64,000 bases of DNA from Posidonia oceanica (GCA_037176725.1 JAZBRS010000037.1:12542001-12606000); one strand, 5' to 3'. Shown: positions 1 through 10,710, counted from the stretch's first letter. Notes: generated from the sequence alone by a model not told the origin. Numbers and translations: made by a program.

Positions 1-618
1 CTATCCCCTTTTTTTTTTTGATCTTTTCTTTTTCTCTTTTTTTTTAGGCTTTTGCTATCCCCATTCTGGTGGCAAAAGAAGGATGCTTGAATTGTAATGG
101 ATTTAGGCTTTGGGTCTGCTGTGTGATGGGTAGAAGGAGCAGGGTTAGACTGCACACCCCTATCTCTAGGGCCGGCTTCTGTCTTCGTCTTCTGCTCCTT
201 AGAGGTGCCCAAACCTAGATGTCTATTCTCACTTTTTTTCAAGCTCACAACCTAACATTTTTTCTCCCTCAGAGGTGTATGTCCTTGTGAGATTGGGCGG
301 TTCGCTGTCCTTATTGGTGGTGGCTCCCTCACTTGCTAAGACATCTAAGTAGTGCCAGGTGAGGCAGGGTGACTCTTTCCAGAGCAGGCAAGCACTTCCG
401 GTTGTCATCACCGGGCAGAAGATGTGATGTTTGAGAGGATGACGATGACAATTTGAAAAGAAAGAATGCAAGAGTTGAAAGGATGACGATGATGATTTGA
501 AAAGAAAAGGTGCAAGAGCTGAGAGGATGATGATGATGATTTGAAGTAGAATTGAAGCAAGAAGATGAGAATGCAAGCGCAGGTGGGAGAAGGGCATCTG
601 CAACGGGGCCGCTTTCGG
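1..618 (-). other. Element A 3' non-coding region (partial)
   Basis: This lies downstream of the integrase stop codon. In sense orientation it aligns with element C at about 32150-32400: both hold a segment reading roughly CTCACCTGRCACTACTTRGA and then GTGAGGGAGCCACC. It ends at the window edge in a pyrimidine-rich tract (bases 1-48) matching the A-rich tract of C at 32690-32775. No coding potential is apparent. By analogy with C and E, hairpin arrays and the 3' LTR should follow to the left of the window. Confidence 0.75.
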
Positions 619-3051
619 CTACTGATAGTATTTCTTCAGATAGTAGAGGTTGACGGGCTCAGACTGCTCGACCTGGTCCTTATCCTCAAGGGTTACAGCG
701 CCTCCCGAAAAGATCTGCCTGACCACAAAGGGGCCATGCCAATTGGGTCGGAATTTCCCTCGACCGTCAGGCAAATGAATGGCGCGCAAGACAAGGTCCC
801 CTGGCTGGAAGCTACTGGGCTGGACCTTCTTCAAGAATGCTCTGGCCATTCGCTTCTGATAGCAGTGAGCGTTGTGCATGGCTTGCAATCTGCGCTCATC
901 AATCAAGTTCAGTTGGACGCAGCGGTCTTCGACCCATTCTGCTTCTTCCAACTCAGCTTCCCGCAGGATCCGCAGGGAGGGGATCTCCACTTCAACAGGT
1001 AACACCGCTTCCATGCCATACACCGGAGAGTACGGGGTGGCTCCTGTAGAGGTCCGGATTGATGTCCTGTACGCCCAGAGCGCGTACGGGAGCTTGTCGT
1101 GCCAATCCTCGTGGATTTCTGCCATTTTCTTCAGGATTTTGACAATGTTCTTGTTTGCAGACTCCACTGCTCCGTTCATCTGAGGCCGATAGGGCGAGGA
1201 TCGATGGTGCTTGATCTTGAGACTTTGCAGGTATTCTTCGATCCTTTTGGCAATGAAATTTGAGCCGTTATCAGAGACGACAGAGTGCGGGACCCCATAT
1301 CGGGCAACAATATTGTTTCTGATAAATTTTTCCGTTGCCGAAGCGGTGACTGTTCTGTAAGAGGCTGCTTCCACCCACTTGGTAAAGTAATCGATCGCTA
1401 CCAGAATGTAACGATGACCATTTGAAGCAGCAGGGTGGATGGCGCCAATGACATCGATCCCCCAGGTGGAGAAAGGCCATGGCAAAGACATATTGTGCAG
1501 CTGATGTGGAGGGGCTTTGATGAAGTTTCCATGGATTTGACAATTGTGGCATCTACGCACGAACCGGCAGCAGTCGGCTTCCATGGTCTGCCAGAAATAA
1601 CCTTGCAGCATGATCTTCTTGGCTAGGAGGACACCGTTCATGTGCGGGCCACAGGTCCCCGCGTGCACTTGAAGCATCAGCGTGTCAGCCTCCGTTTTGT
1701 TCAGGCAGCGTAGTAGCATCTGATTGTATGACCTTCTGTACAGTTGCCCAGCCCCTAACACATACTTTGACGCCAAACGCGCCAAAGTTCTCTTGTCTGT
1801 TGCCGTGGTATCAGGAGGAAAGCTACCAGACTCCAGGAAGGATTTTATGTCTTGATACCAGGGCTGCCCCTCTGCGGGATCTGCTTCTTCTATACTCATG
1901 CAGTATGCAGGCTGTTCAATGCGAGTGACTGATACATCCACAGTGCTGTCTTCTGACATGGTGAGCCAGGATGCCAGAGTTGCTAGTGCGTCTGCATACG
2001 CGTTCTTTGCTCTGTTCAGGTACGTGAAGCGGATGCTCTTGAATTTTTCCATCAGCCTCAGCAGGTGTTCGTGATACGGCACAAGCTTGGGATCTTTTGT
2101 CTTCCAATCGCCGTTCACTTGAGAAATCACCAGCATGGCATCGCCGTGCACATGCAGCTTCTGCACCTCATGCTCAAGGGCGACTTTCAACCCCAGGATG
2201 CACGCTTCGTACTCTGCTTCGTTGTTCATGCAGGTGAAAGTCAGCTTCCTTGCGAAAGGAGTCATCTGTCCTTGGGGCGTGGTCAGCACTGCGCCTACGC
2301 CTCGACCCTTCTTGTTGACTGCACCATCAAAGTAGAGCTGCCATTCCTCTGCTTCTTCAGGATCTTTCTGCTCAGAGTCCTCCATTGCAAAGAGAATGTC
2401 TTCATCAGGGAACTGCGTCTGGAGGGGTTGGTATTCAGGCAGAGGGAGGTCAGCAAGATGGTCTGCCATTGCTTGACCCTTCATGGATTTCTGTGTGACA
2501 AAGGTGATGTCGTACTGGGACAATAACACCTGCCACTTAGCACATCTGCCCACCACGGCCGGCTTCTGAAAGAGGAACTTGATAGGATCATGCCGGCATA
2601 AGAGCTGCACTGGGTATGCCATCATGTAGTGTCTCAGCTTCTGTGCAGCCCAGACAAGGGACAGGCAAGTCTTCTCTAGTGTTGTGTACCTGGCTTCACA
2701 TTCATTAAATTTCTTGCTCAGGTAGTAGATGGCGCGCTCCTTTCTACCAGATTCGTCATGTTGGCCCAAGACGGCGCCCATGGAATGCTGCGTGGTAGAA
2801 AGGTAGAGAAGTAAGGGTCTCCCCGGTGTAGGCGGGACCAGGACAGGAGGCTTGATGAGCAGCTGCTTGATCTTGGCAAATGCAGCCTGACACTCCTCGC
2901 TCCAGTGAATCTGTGCATTCTTCCTCAAGAGCTTGAATATGGGTTCACAGATGGGCGTAAGCTGTGCAATGAAGCGACTAATAAATTGTAAACGCCCAAG
3001 CAGACTTCTGACTTCTTTTTCAGTTCTAGGGGGTGGCATGTCCATGATGGC
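619..3051 (-). CDS. Element A polyprotein, RNase H - second RNase H - integrase part
   Basis: This is the C-terminal third of the gag-pol frame, separated from RT only by a TAA at 3052-3054. It begins with the RT connection (MPPPRTEKEVRSLLGRLQFI) and the ancestral Ty3-type RNase H (about 2900-2430). A second, acquired RNase H follows (about 2350-1960) with all four acidic positions visible: FDGA, NNEAEYEA, HGDAML and NAYADAL. Integrase follows: an H/H/C/C zinc finger (about 1680-1540), then catalytic D in GIDVIGA (near 1452), D in VSDNGSN (near 1272) and E in NGAVESANK (near 1160), with near-canonical spacing. The tail carries a GKFRPNWHGPF (GPY/F-like) segment and no chromodomain. Dual RNase H places it in the Tat group. 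It would process the reverse transcript and insert the cDNA. Catalytic residues look intact. Confidence 0.93.
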   Translation of the reverse strand, partial: AIMDMPPPRTEKEVRSLLGRLQFISRFIAQLTPICEPIFKLLRKNAQIHWSEECQAAFAKIKQLLIKPPVLVPPTPGRPLLLYLSTTQHSMGAVLGQHDESGRKERAIYYLSKKFNECEARYTTLEKTCLSLVWAAQKLRHYMMAYPVQLLCRHDPIKFLFQKPAVVGRCAKWQVLLSQYDITFVTQKSMKGQAMADHLADLPLPEYQPLQTQFPDEDILFAMEDSEQKDPEEAEEWQLYFDGAVNKKGRGVGAVLTTPQGQMTPFARKLTFTCMNNEAEYEACILGLKVALEHEVQKLHVHGDAMLVISQVNGDWKTKDPKLVPYHEHLLRLMEKFKSIRFTYLNRAKNAYADALATLASWLTMSEDSTVDVSVTRIEQPAYCMSIEEADPAEGQPWYQDIKSFLESGSFPPDTTATDKRTLARLASKYVLGAGQLYRRSYNQMLLRCLNKTEADTLMLQVHAGTCGPHMNGVLLAKKIMLQGYFWQTMEADCCRFVRRCHNCQIHGNFIKAPPHQLHNMSLPWPFSTWGIDVIGAIHPAASNGHRYILVAIDYFTKWVEAASYRTVTASATEKFIRNNIVARYGVPHSVVSDNGSNFIAKRIEEYLQSLKIKHHRSSPYRPQMNGAVESANKNIVKILKKMAEIHEDWHDKLPYALWAYRTSIRTSTGATPYSPVYGMEAVLPVEVEIPSLRILREAELEEAEWVEDRCVQLNLIDERRLQAMHNAHCYQKRMARAFLKKVQPSSFQPGDLVLRAIHLPDGRGKFRPNWHGPFVVRQIFSGGAVTLEDKDQVEQSEPVNLYYLKKYYQ

Positions 3052-6000
3052 TTATGCTGTCAACGGGTCCACCTCAATCCCCCTTTGGCTAACAATGTAG
3101 CCGAGCAATTTGCTAGAAGATACCCCGAATACGCACTTCTTGGGATTCAAGCGCAGCTTGTACTTCCGTAGACGGTCAAAGAGCTTTCTGAGACAGGCAA
3201 GATGATCCTCGGGCTCTTTGGTCTTGGCAATCATGTCGTCTACATAGACCTCCACTTCTTGGTGCATGAGGTCGTGGAATAGCGCAGTCATGGCCCTCTG
3301 ATAGGTTGCACCAGCATTCTTCAGGCCGAACGGCATGACTTGGTAGCAGAAGACTCCCCAAGGGGTGATGAATGAAGTCTTTTCCATGTCTTCTTCTGCC
3401 ATTTTGATCTGATTGTATCCAGAGAAGCCGTCCATGAAGGAGAGCATTTTGTGGCCCGCTGTATTGTCGACTAGGACGTCAATGTGAGGCAATGGAAAGT
3501 CGTCCTTGGGACTCGCCTTGTTCAAGTCCCTGTAGTCGATACAGATCCGGATTCGGCCATCTTTCTTGGGCACAGGTACAATGTTTGCCAGCCATTCAGG
3601 GTAAAGAACGACCTTCAGAAAGTTGACTCCAAGCTGCTTCATTATCTCTTCTTTGATCATGAGCAGCCACTGCGGTCGCCATCTTCTTAGTTTCTGCTTT
3701 ACAGGCTTGGCATCTGGATTTAAGGGCAGATTGTGCACCACTATCTCTATGTCGAGGCCGACCATATCTTCATACCTCCAGGCGAAGACATCCGCATATT
3801 CCCTCAGGAATGCAATGAATTCTGCTCGAGCCTGGGCGGACAGCTGGGCACTGATGCAAACTTCTCTGACTTCCTCAGCTGTGCCAATGTTAACAACCTC
3901 CGTTTCTTCTTCAACATGGAGGTTGGGGCCTTCTGGGTCGTCGTCATAGGGCCGGAACTCGGGCAAAGGTTCGTCAGTCTCATCTATGCCCGTATCATCC
4001 TCTTCTCCATAAGCAACAAGTTCTGAGAGGATCTCTTTCTCAAAAGAGGGACTTGTGATGTCGAAAGAGTGCATGTGTTTCGCTGCTTGGCCCTGGTGAC
4101 GCTTCAGGATGGTCACGCTTACTCGAGTATTCTTGTAGCCTCGATGCGCGACCTCCGTCCCAGCAACTCCTTCTGCTGTTTGCTCTGGCCTGACTGACTC
4201 TGCTGAGTGCTCTGCTGATTCTGCCGAGGGCTCAACTGATACTACTGCTGATACTGCTGACTGCTCTGCTGACTGTGCTGCTGAGGCTGCTGAGGCATTC
4301 TGCTCTGTTGCTGCTGTATTTACTGCTGATGCTCCCCCCTCTGGGTCTTCTAGTGTGCTCGTGGAGGATATGCCGGACTGGCGGCTGATCTGGTCACTGC
4401 CACTCGATGCATTGCTCAGGTGAGGCATGGGTTGCACAAACCACCTAGACCCGCCTTCTAGTTGAAGAGTGATGAGCTCATCTGGTCTAGGGGAGTCCGA
4501 CGCTGCTGAGTCTTCTAGAACCATGATAGAAGCATGGTCCTCTTGCAGAGGAGGATCCGTGACTACGGCTTTTCCTTTCCTTTCTGCAGCTTGATGCTCT
4601 GCCAGGTCTTCTGTTATCGACTTGATCTGTTCTTGATAGAGTAGCTCTAAGTCGGACATCCAAGAATCGACCTGGGCTTCTATCGCCGCTCCTTCTTCTT
4701 CGTCTAAGGGGGAGTCGACGTAGTAGGCGCCGGGGGCCTGCGGCACTGGCCCGGCTGCAAGACGGATCGCCGCCCTTGGAGTCTGCATGATCTGGTTCAC
4801 GAGCGCGTCCGCTGATGGCAGTTCAGATGTAGAAGGCCCAAATGGACAAGTCAGCGGTGCTACTGATGAATAAGCTTCCAGGGTCACTGCCGGAGAGTAA
4901 GTAGGGGTGCTCTTTGAAGGGCTCAAGGGCCCGGAGAGTGTAGTGCTCAGTTGGCCTTTTGTATCGGGCCGTAACTGAGAGAGCGCAGCCTCTAACGCCA
5001 TAGGGTCTTGCCATGAGAGCTGCTGCAGGTCGTCAGGAGAATGCGGAGCGGACTGCGCCAGCTGCATTCCTGAAGATGGTGTTGAGGGAGCGGGCTGGGC
5101 CACGCTGCTGACTGAGTTGATAAACTGCCCCTCCAGAGATGGGGGCAGTGGCACTGATGTTGCTGTGACCGCTGGTAGCATACTTGGTTCTGCCAAGAGG
5201 AGTGTCTCCGACTCCTGCACTGCTGCTGACTGTTCTTGAGAAGCTGATGTGGCTACTGAAGGATGAGAACTTGCATCTGCCACAGGGCCTGCTGAGCTGC
5301 CTGCTGTTTCTGCCAGAGGGGGAGCTAAATAAACTGACTGTGGGGCCTCTGCCCTGACCACTGTTTCTGCTGAGCTGATTGGGACTGCCTCTGTTGCATC
5401 AGACTGCTCTTCATCCGAGTAGTAGTCCTCAACACACACCCAATCCTCTGCCGGTGCTGTGGCTTGGTAGTCGGTTGATCCCAGAATTCCTGCACTGGTA
5501 AAGTTAGTGAGGTCTCTGGGAATGGCTGGTGCATGGGCTTTGAGCTGGAAGCAGTGATCTTCGTTGAGCTTTGGTTCGTAGCCAAGGCCTTCGGATTTCC
5601 TTCGCTCCACCGCTACGATCGGCTCCGCGATCCCTTGGCCGTGATGCCCGAGCGGCGTACCCTTTATGTAACCCCACCTGTGACATACATTCTCGACCAT
5701 TCGAAAGGGGTTATTGTGAACGGTCAAGGAGTTGACACGTTCAAGATCCGGAATGAAGTTAACCGGCTCATACCGGTTAACGCGATAGAGGGCCTCAGAA
5801 GTCTCGGGGTCAAACGGGATAGATTGCGAAGACACGGGAGAGACTGCTTCAATCCGCTCCTTCTCAAAGTTCTCCGCCATGACGACGATGACATCATCGC
5901 CACGACGGTACTTTATCATTCGATGGAGGGTCAAAGGAAGGACCTGATGCTTGTGGAGCCAAGGGCGCCCAAGCAGAAGATTGAAGTTAGGCTTCAAGTC

Positions 6001-7371
6001 GACGACATAGAATTCTACGTCGAAGACGACCGGACCGATAGCCAGAGGGATAATCAGAATCCCTAGAGCGTCATGGTGAGTGTTGTCAAAAGCAGTCATT
6101 CCCTTCACGGCTGGCGTGATATCCTCGGCTTTGAATCCGAGCTTGGTTGCTGTACGCAAGGGGCAGACGTTAAGGCCTGACCCGTTATCAACCAGTGTTA
6201 GGGGAATGCGGAAGTTTTTGGACTGCACCGTGACGAATAGGGGCTGGTTGTGATTAATCCCTACCGGAGGCAACTCATCACTTGTGAAAGAGATGACCTG
6301 GGGCTCCGCGATTAACCCAACCATGCTCTCCAAGGCAGAAGGCTCAATGGACTGGGACACACGAGCAGCCTGGAACACGCGAAGAAAAGCCTCGCGGTGC
6401 TCGGCAGAAGTGTGGATCAAATCCCAGATGGAGATGTCGGCTTTAACCTTCTTAAGCTGGGAGGTTAGGTCTGCTCTGGGTTGGCTTCTCCTAGCAGCTG
6501 GAGGGGTGATTCTAGCAGGTTCTACAGGGGTAGTGGCAGGAAGCTGGGTTACTACAGGCTGGCTAGGGGCTTGACTAGCTACGGGCTGATCTGGGGTTGG
6601 ATCTGCTAAGGGTTGGCCCGAGGGTGGGGGTATAACAGGTCCAGGGTGAGTTGGCCTAGTTGCTAGTGCTGGGGGCCTATAAACCCTCCCCGATCGCGTT
6701 ACTTCCGCGCACATTTCTGTGGCGTAGCTGTAAGGGACGCGATGGGTGTCCAGGGTCAAATCAATGACGACTGGAGCATGTGCTGCGAGTACAGGAGGGG
6801 TTACAGGGGGACCTACAGGATGTTGAGGTCTATCTATTGGGTATGGTTGTTGGGGTGGGAAGACTGAGGCAGGTTGAGGTCTGCCTAGAAGGTGTAGCTG
6901 AGGCTGCCCTAAAAGGTGGATGGGAGAACTAGGCTGGGCTCTAGCTAAGAGGTGTACAGGGGATTGAGCCTGTGGGAGCATGGTGGGATGCGCGAGAGGG
7001 CGCTCCGGCCTGGCACGCGGTCGGATCAAATGGATTCCCGACTCGGAGCCAGCAACTGCCGCCAGATAGAGACTGACTGGGAAAGGCTCAGAGATGTCAG
7101 AGATAAGATCAGAGGGGTCCACTACAGAAGTAGCAGGCCCAGAAGGAAAGACAGAGTGGACGCCTGAGGTTCCCGCCCCTCCCGGATAAGAGTGCTCCGG
7201 TAAAGGTTGGCGGATGATGCCAGAATGCGGGGGAACAGCTGAAGATGCAGATGCATGAGTGCGTGCTTGAGTGGAAGCCTCGTGCGTGTCGATCACAATC
7301 GTTCCCGATTCGATCAGGTCCTGAATTGCGTTCCGCAGGGAGAAGCAATTATCCGTCGAATGCCCGATGCT
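3052..7371 (-). CDS. Element A polyprotein, protease - long spacer - reverse transcriptase part
   Basis: It is in the same frame as the gag part upstream (after the TGA at 7372-7374) and ends at a TAA where C has a lysine codon. The first part is a proline-rich linker. The aspartic protease follows, with active site LVDNGSGLNV near 6165-6200 and the LLGRPWLHKH segment near 5960. A long low-complexity spacer of several hundred residues, rich in Ser, Ala, Glu and Gln (about 5400-4100), separates protease from RT. RT occupies about 3750-3060 with PVPKKDGRIRICIDYRDLNK, the FxDGFSGYNQI block and the catalytic YVDD at 3235-3246. In the element's life cycle it would cleave the polyprotein and copy RNA into cDNA. 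The spacer is unusually long for Ty3 elements; in Ogre elements an intron has been described near this point, but here the frame stays open throughout. Confidence 0.92.
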   Translation of the reverse strand, partial: SIGHSTDNCFSLRNAIQDLIESGTIVIDTHEASTQARTHASASSAVPPHSGIIRQPLPEHSYPGGAGTSGVHSVFPSGPATSVVDPSDLISDISEPFPVSLYLAAVAGSESGIHLIRPRARPERPLAHPTMLPQAQSPVHLLARAQPSSPIHLLGQPQLHLLGRPQPASVFPPQQPYPIDRPQHPVGPPVTPPVLAAHAPVVIDLTLDTHRVPYSYATEMCAEVTRSGRVYRPPALATRPTHPGPVIPPPSGQPLADPTPDQPVASQAPSQPVVTQLPATTPVEPARITPPAARRSQPRADLTSQLKKVKADISIWDLIHTSAEHREAFLRVFQAARVSQSIEPSALESMVGLIAEPQVISFTSDELPPVGINHNQPLFVTVQSKNFRIPLTLVDNGSGLNVCPLRTATKLGFKAEDITPAVKGMTAFDNTHHDALGILIIPLAIGPVVFDVEFYVVDLKPNFNLLLGRPWLHKHQVLPLTLHRMIKYRRGDDVIVVMAENFEKERIEAVSPVSSQSIPFDPETSEALYRVNRYEPVNFIPDLERVNSLTVHNNPFRMVENVCHRWGYIKGTPLGHHGQGIAEPIVAVERRKSEGLGYEPKLNEDHCFQLKAHAPAIPRDLTNFTSAGILGSTDYQATAPAEDWVCVEDYYSDEEQSDATEAVPISSAETVVRAEAPQSVYLAPPLAETAGSSAGPVADASSHPSVATSASQEQSAAVQESETLLLAEPSMLPAVTATSVPLPPSLEGQFINSVSSVAQPAPSTPSSGMQLAQSAPHSPDDLQQLSWQDPMALEAALSQLRPDTKGQLSTTLSGPLSPSKSTPTYSPAVTLEAYSSVAPLTCPFGPSTSELPSADALVNQIMQTPRAAIRLAAGPVPQAPGAYYVDSPLDEEEGAAIEAQVDSWMSDLELLYQEQIKSITEDLAEHQAAERKGKAVVTDPPLQEDHASIMVLEDSAASDSPRPDELITLQLEGGSRWFVQPMPHLSNASSGSDQISRQSGISSTSTLEDPEGGASAVNTAATEQNASAASAAQSAEQSAVSAVVSVEPSAESAEHSAESVRPEQTAEGVAGTEVAHRGYKNTRVSVTILKRHQGQAAKHMHSFDITSPSFEKEILSELVAYGEEDDTGIDETDEPLPEFRPYDDDPEGPNLHVEEETEVVNIGTAEEVREVCISAQLSAQARAEFIAFLREYADVFAWRYEDMVGLDIEIVVHNLPLNPDAKPVKQKLRRWRPQWLLMIKEEIMKQLGVNFLKVVLYPEWLANIVPVPKKDGRIRICIDYRDLNKASPKDDFPLPHIDVLVDNTAGHKMLSFMDGFSGYNQIKMAEEDMEKTSFITPWGVFCYQVMPFGLKNAGATYQRAMTALFHDLMHQEVEVYVDDMIAKTKEPEDHLACLRKLFDRLRKYKLRLNPKKCVFGVSSSKLLGYIVSQRGIEVDPLTA

Positions 7372-9396
7372 TCAATGGAAATTGCAGAAGAGGTCCGGCC
7401 TAAACCAATGCGGCAGAGGGCTTGGCGGCAGACGAACCTCCGGGAACTTCAGGAGCGATGCCACCTTCGGCAAGATGTTCGTGAGTGGTTCCACCAGTGG
7501 GGTGAAATTCCTCCTCTCAGCGGGTGGTCTTCTTTGCCTTGGGTGTGAGCCTTGCTGGACCGGTGCGGCAGGATAGACCGGTCTAGCGGTGGTAGTGATG
7601 TGCGGTGTGTGCGGGTTCCTAGGTGCAGGAGCGTACACCATCTGAGCTGGGGTAGGTCGAGACGGCAAGCGAACAGGCATAGCAGGAGAATCGACGAATG
7701 CAACAGCGGGTTTCGACGAGTCCTTCCTCTTCGGGCGGTTGTTGTTGCTGTCGCTGTTGTTGTTGTTGAAGGCGCTGCTGTTGGTACTATTGCTGCTGAT
7801 CGCTGCCTGCTTAGCGAACGCAGAGAGAGCTGGGAAGTTGCCACTCCGCAAAGAACTCTCTACGTGCACTCCAGCTCTGATGAGTGCCGCAAAAGTAGTG
7901 ACTGGCTGAATGCTAAGCAGAGCCCCGAGAGACGGCTGCGCCCCTTTGATGACGATCTCGATAGATTCCTCGTCAGAGGGTCTATCTCGAACCTGAGAGG
8001 CAAGGGCGCGCCAGCGGCCGACGTACTCCCCGAACGGCTCACCAGAGTTCTGCTTGATGGCGATCAAGTCCGCCCTCTTTGGGACAAGATCGAGGTTGAA
8101 GGAGTATTGTTCCAGGAACGCCTGACTGAGGTCATTCCAAGTCTTGATGGCTGACATATCGAGTGATGTGAACCACTTGAGTGCCGGCCCGGTCAAACTC
8201 TTCTGGAACAAGCGGATCAGCAACCTCTCGTCAGCCTGAAGCTGAGCGAGATCACCGCAATACGCCTTCAGGTGTGCTACGGGGCAGCCCCTACCATTAT
8301 ACTTCTCGAAGTCCGGGATTTTGAACTTCGGAGGGAGTACCGCCTCTGGAAAGCAGCAGAGGTCCCGGAATTGGTAGGTCTGGTGCTCGGTACCCTGCAC
8401 TAGTCGTAGTGCCTTCTCCAAGACGTCCATCCGGTTATTGATGGGGTCCGGAATTGCTGCTGTAGGAGAGGGATCAGCAGGGGTAGTGAGCACATATGCC
8501 GAATGGGTCGCACCTAAGTGCTCCTCCGGATCTACCATAGCGTCGCCTGGTGGAGCAACGGGATGGCCGGCGTATCCGTGCTGGGGGATAGTGTATGCAG
8601 GAGTGTATGCAGGATGCTGGACTTGGTGAAGAGGAGAAGAATAAATGCCATGCTGTGCTGGGATAGGGGGAGGATGACGGAGCGCCAGTTGCTGTACAGG
8701 CGGAGTGCCAGACAGCGAGCCAGTGAGGTACTGGGCTCCAGCCGGTCCAAAGGATTGACCACCAGGAGGAAGTGGAGCATGCTGTGCCAAGTGTTGTGCA
8801 GGAGGCGATAAACGAGCCCCCATCGTCGGAACCGTGAGCAGTTGCGACGATGGTCGAGGCGAAGGTGCAGAGGTCGATGTAAGAAATGCAGGAACTGGCC
8901 TCGGAGGAACCTCAGGGACGACAGAGACAGGAGAAGGACGAACTGATAGAGCCATGCCCTGCAGTCTTTGGGCGAGCTCCATCAGGTGCTGGTACTGCGC
9001 CTCGGGCGTCTCGCCAGTGGGGACGCTGAAGTGCAGTGCCGGCGGGGATTGAGAAACAAGTGGCACGGACACAGACTGTCTGGGAGGGAAGGCTTCTACA
9101 GAAAGTGCCGCAGTAGCGGTGGAAGGGATGTCGAAAGCGACGTATCCCTGGGACGGAGGGGGCAGTGGCGTCTCCAGAGCGCGAGTAACGGCCGTCAAGA
9201 TAGATTCGGCGACCGGATCCGGAGGAAGGGAGGCTTGCCACTGTCCCGGGGTGTACTGAGAACCTAGAGACGTCAGAGGAGGAAACCCTGGCGTCGGAGG
9301 GGGAACAAGAGGGACAGAAGGAGCAACCGGAGGGGCCAGAACGGAAACACCCTCCGTGACAGGAGTAAAAGAAGGCTCACTGACGTACTGGGCCAT
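7372..9396 (-). CDS. Element A Gag
   Basis: The start is the ATG at 9394-9396 (MAQYVSEPSF). C has MAQ at the same place and D has the same MAQYVSEPSF; the frame extends upstream without an ATG. The first 330 or so residues are Pro/Ala/Gln-rich and probably disordered. The retrotransposon Gag core runs about 8385-7900 (YQFRDLCCFPEA, KYNGRGCPVAHLKAYC, FQKSLTGPALKWFTSLD, FGEYVGRWRALA). An Asn/Ser run follows, then a nucleocapsid knuckle that starts CNFH and is cut by TGA at 7372-7374. D has CGA (Arg) there, so this is a C-to-T change at a CpG. Without the stop, the frame continues straight into protease, so gag and pol formed one polyprotein. Gag would form the cytoplasmic particle. Confidence 0.92.
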   Translation of the reverse strand: MAQYVSEPSFTPVTEGVSVLAPPVAPSVPLVPPPTPGFPPLTSLGSQYTPGQWQASLPPDPVAESILTAVTRALETPLPPPSQGYVAFDIPSTATAALSVEAFPPRQSVSVPLVSQSPPALHFSVPTGETPEAQYQHLMELAQRLQGMALSVRPSPVSVVPEVPPRPVPAFLTSTSAPSPRPSSQLLTVPTMGARLSPPAQHLAQHAPLPPGGQSFGPAGAQYLTGSLSGTPPVQQLALRHPPPIPAQHGIYSSPLHQVQHPAYTPAYTIPQHGYAGHPVAPPGDAMVDPEEHLGATHSAYVLTTPADPSPTAAIPDPINNRMDVLEKALRLVQGTEHQTYQFRDLCCFPEAVLPPKFKIPDFEKYNGRGCPVAHLKAYCGDLAQLQADERLLIRLFQKSLTGPALKWFTSLDMSAIKTWNDLSQAFLEQYSFNLDLVPKRADLIAIKQNSGEPFGEYVGRWRALASQVRDRPSDEESIEIVIKGAQPSLGALLSIQPVTTFAALIRAGVHVESSLRSGNFPALSAFAKQAAISSNSTNSSAFNNNNSDSNNNRPKRKDSSKPAVAFVDSPAMPVRLPSRPTPAQMVYAPAPRNPHTPHITTTARPVYPAAPVQQGSHPRQRRPPAERRNFTPLVEPLTNILPKVASLLKFPEVRLPPSPLPHWFRPDLFCNFH

Positions 9397-10710
9397 CGCT
9401 GACCTAGAGCGTGTGAGAATAGGGCTGCGACGGGTACTCAAGCGGTGAGTCCTACGTGGAGCTATCGTCGCAAATGCGGATAGCTCAGAGGGGGAATGGT
9501 CGCGAACTAAGTCGCAAAAAGGGCGTCAACGAGGGTCGATACTCGAGCTCTGGCAAAGGGAAACTCGCTTACCGATCACGCTGACACAACAGAGGGAAAT
9601 TAAGGTTAGAAACTAAAAGATGAATGCAAATGAGTTAGTTAAGTGGCATGAATGATGTGCATGCTTTCTAGTATGCCCCCCTTTCCTAACTAGTGTTTCC
9701 TAGCAAGGCTGTCTACTCCGGGTATCCCTGGGTGTACGGGTCACCGACTCAGGTCAGAAAAAGTAGGTCCCCTGTCTAACTCCCGGCCCAAAGCTCAGGT
9801 AATGACAGGGTGGTGCGTTAGTGGCCTCTACCCCGCCAAAGCGTGGGTGGTACCCTCTACTAACACCGACACGACCCCCGGACAAGGAGGGGACGGACCG
9901 ACCAACTTATGCCACGCCCAAAGCAGTGGAACAAGAGGCCGGAACCGTCCTTCGCAGACTAGTTGGTGGACTCAGAGGAGAAGAATGCATGCCCTATATG
10001 ATGCTTATGCAAAATGATTAGAGTTTTTTATCTTGCACATTTTATTAACCAAAGGGGGTGAAGGATTGTTTGTAGTCTCTAGTTACCCCTAGAAGTTTCT
10101 TTTACTTGCATTTTTTAGTTAATCATGGGGGAAGCAGACAAGTTTCTACTATCCTAAGCATGGCAAGTGCAAAAGGGAAGAAAATCAGTCAAAATGGCAA
10201 GCAACCATCATATAACACAACAAAAGGCATGTTCATGGCATGTGCGAGTGTTCGTGAATATGATGGTGAAAAAGAAACATTCATCAAGTCAAAAAGCATG
10301 TGAGCATAGTATGTGCGTGTGTAGTGGCATAGCAAGGGTGTAAAAGAAGCATTCAACATCCAAAAAGCATGTATTTTAGCCAAACAAAGTATGTAGACAT
10401 GTAATGTGCGAGAATTAAAGCAATAATAAGCAAGTAAGGTAAAGTAAGGTAAAAGTAAGCAGACTGTAAAAGAAATAGGAGCATAAGCAAGGCAATAAGT
10501 AAGTAAACAGGCAAAGGAGCAAAGCCAAGCAAAAGAAGGCGCAAACCGAGGCAAAAGAGGTGCAAAATCCTAAGCAAAGTAGCCACGAAGCGACTCGCTA
10601 GGAGTTTGCACAGAAAAGCGAGCAAAACAGGCGAAGAAGGCACACAAGGCAGACAAAACTACAAAACAAGTGAGCGAAAAGCCGAAAACGAAAGCCGGAG
10701 TTTAGTCTAA
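9397..10710 (-). other. Element A 5' leader
   Basis: This is the untranslated stretch between primer-binding site and gag. It has two parts: a Ty3-typical AT-rich segment next to the PBS, and a block at about 9790-10000 that is strongly conserved with the leaders of B (17515-17735), C (22790-23000) and D (52715-52935). I see no convincing gene in it. The conserved block is a candidate packaging or translation-control element by position only. Confidence 0.75.

Noticed and set aside
9394..9441. Upstream non-ATG start of the A gag frame at 9441
   Set aside because: The codon is TTG, and C and D (and B's aligned start) support the ATG at 9396.
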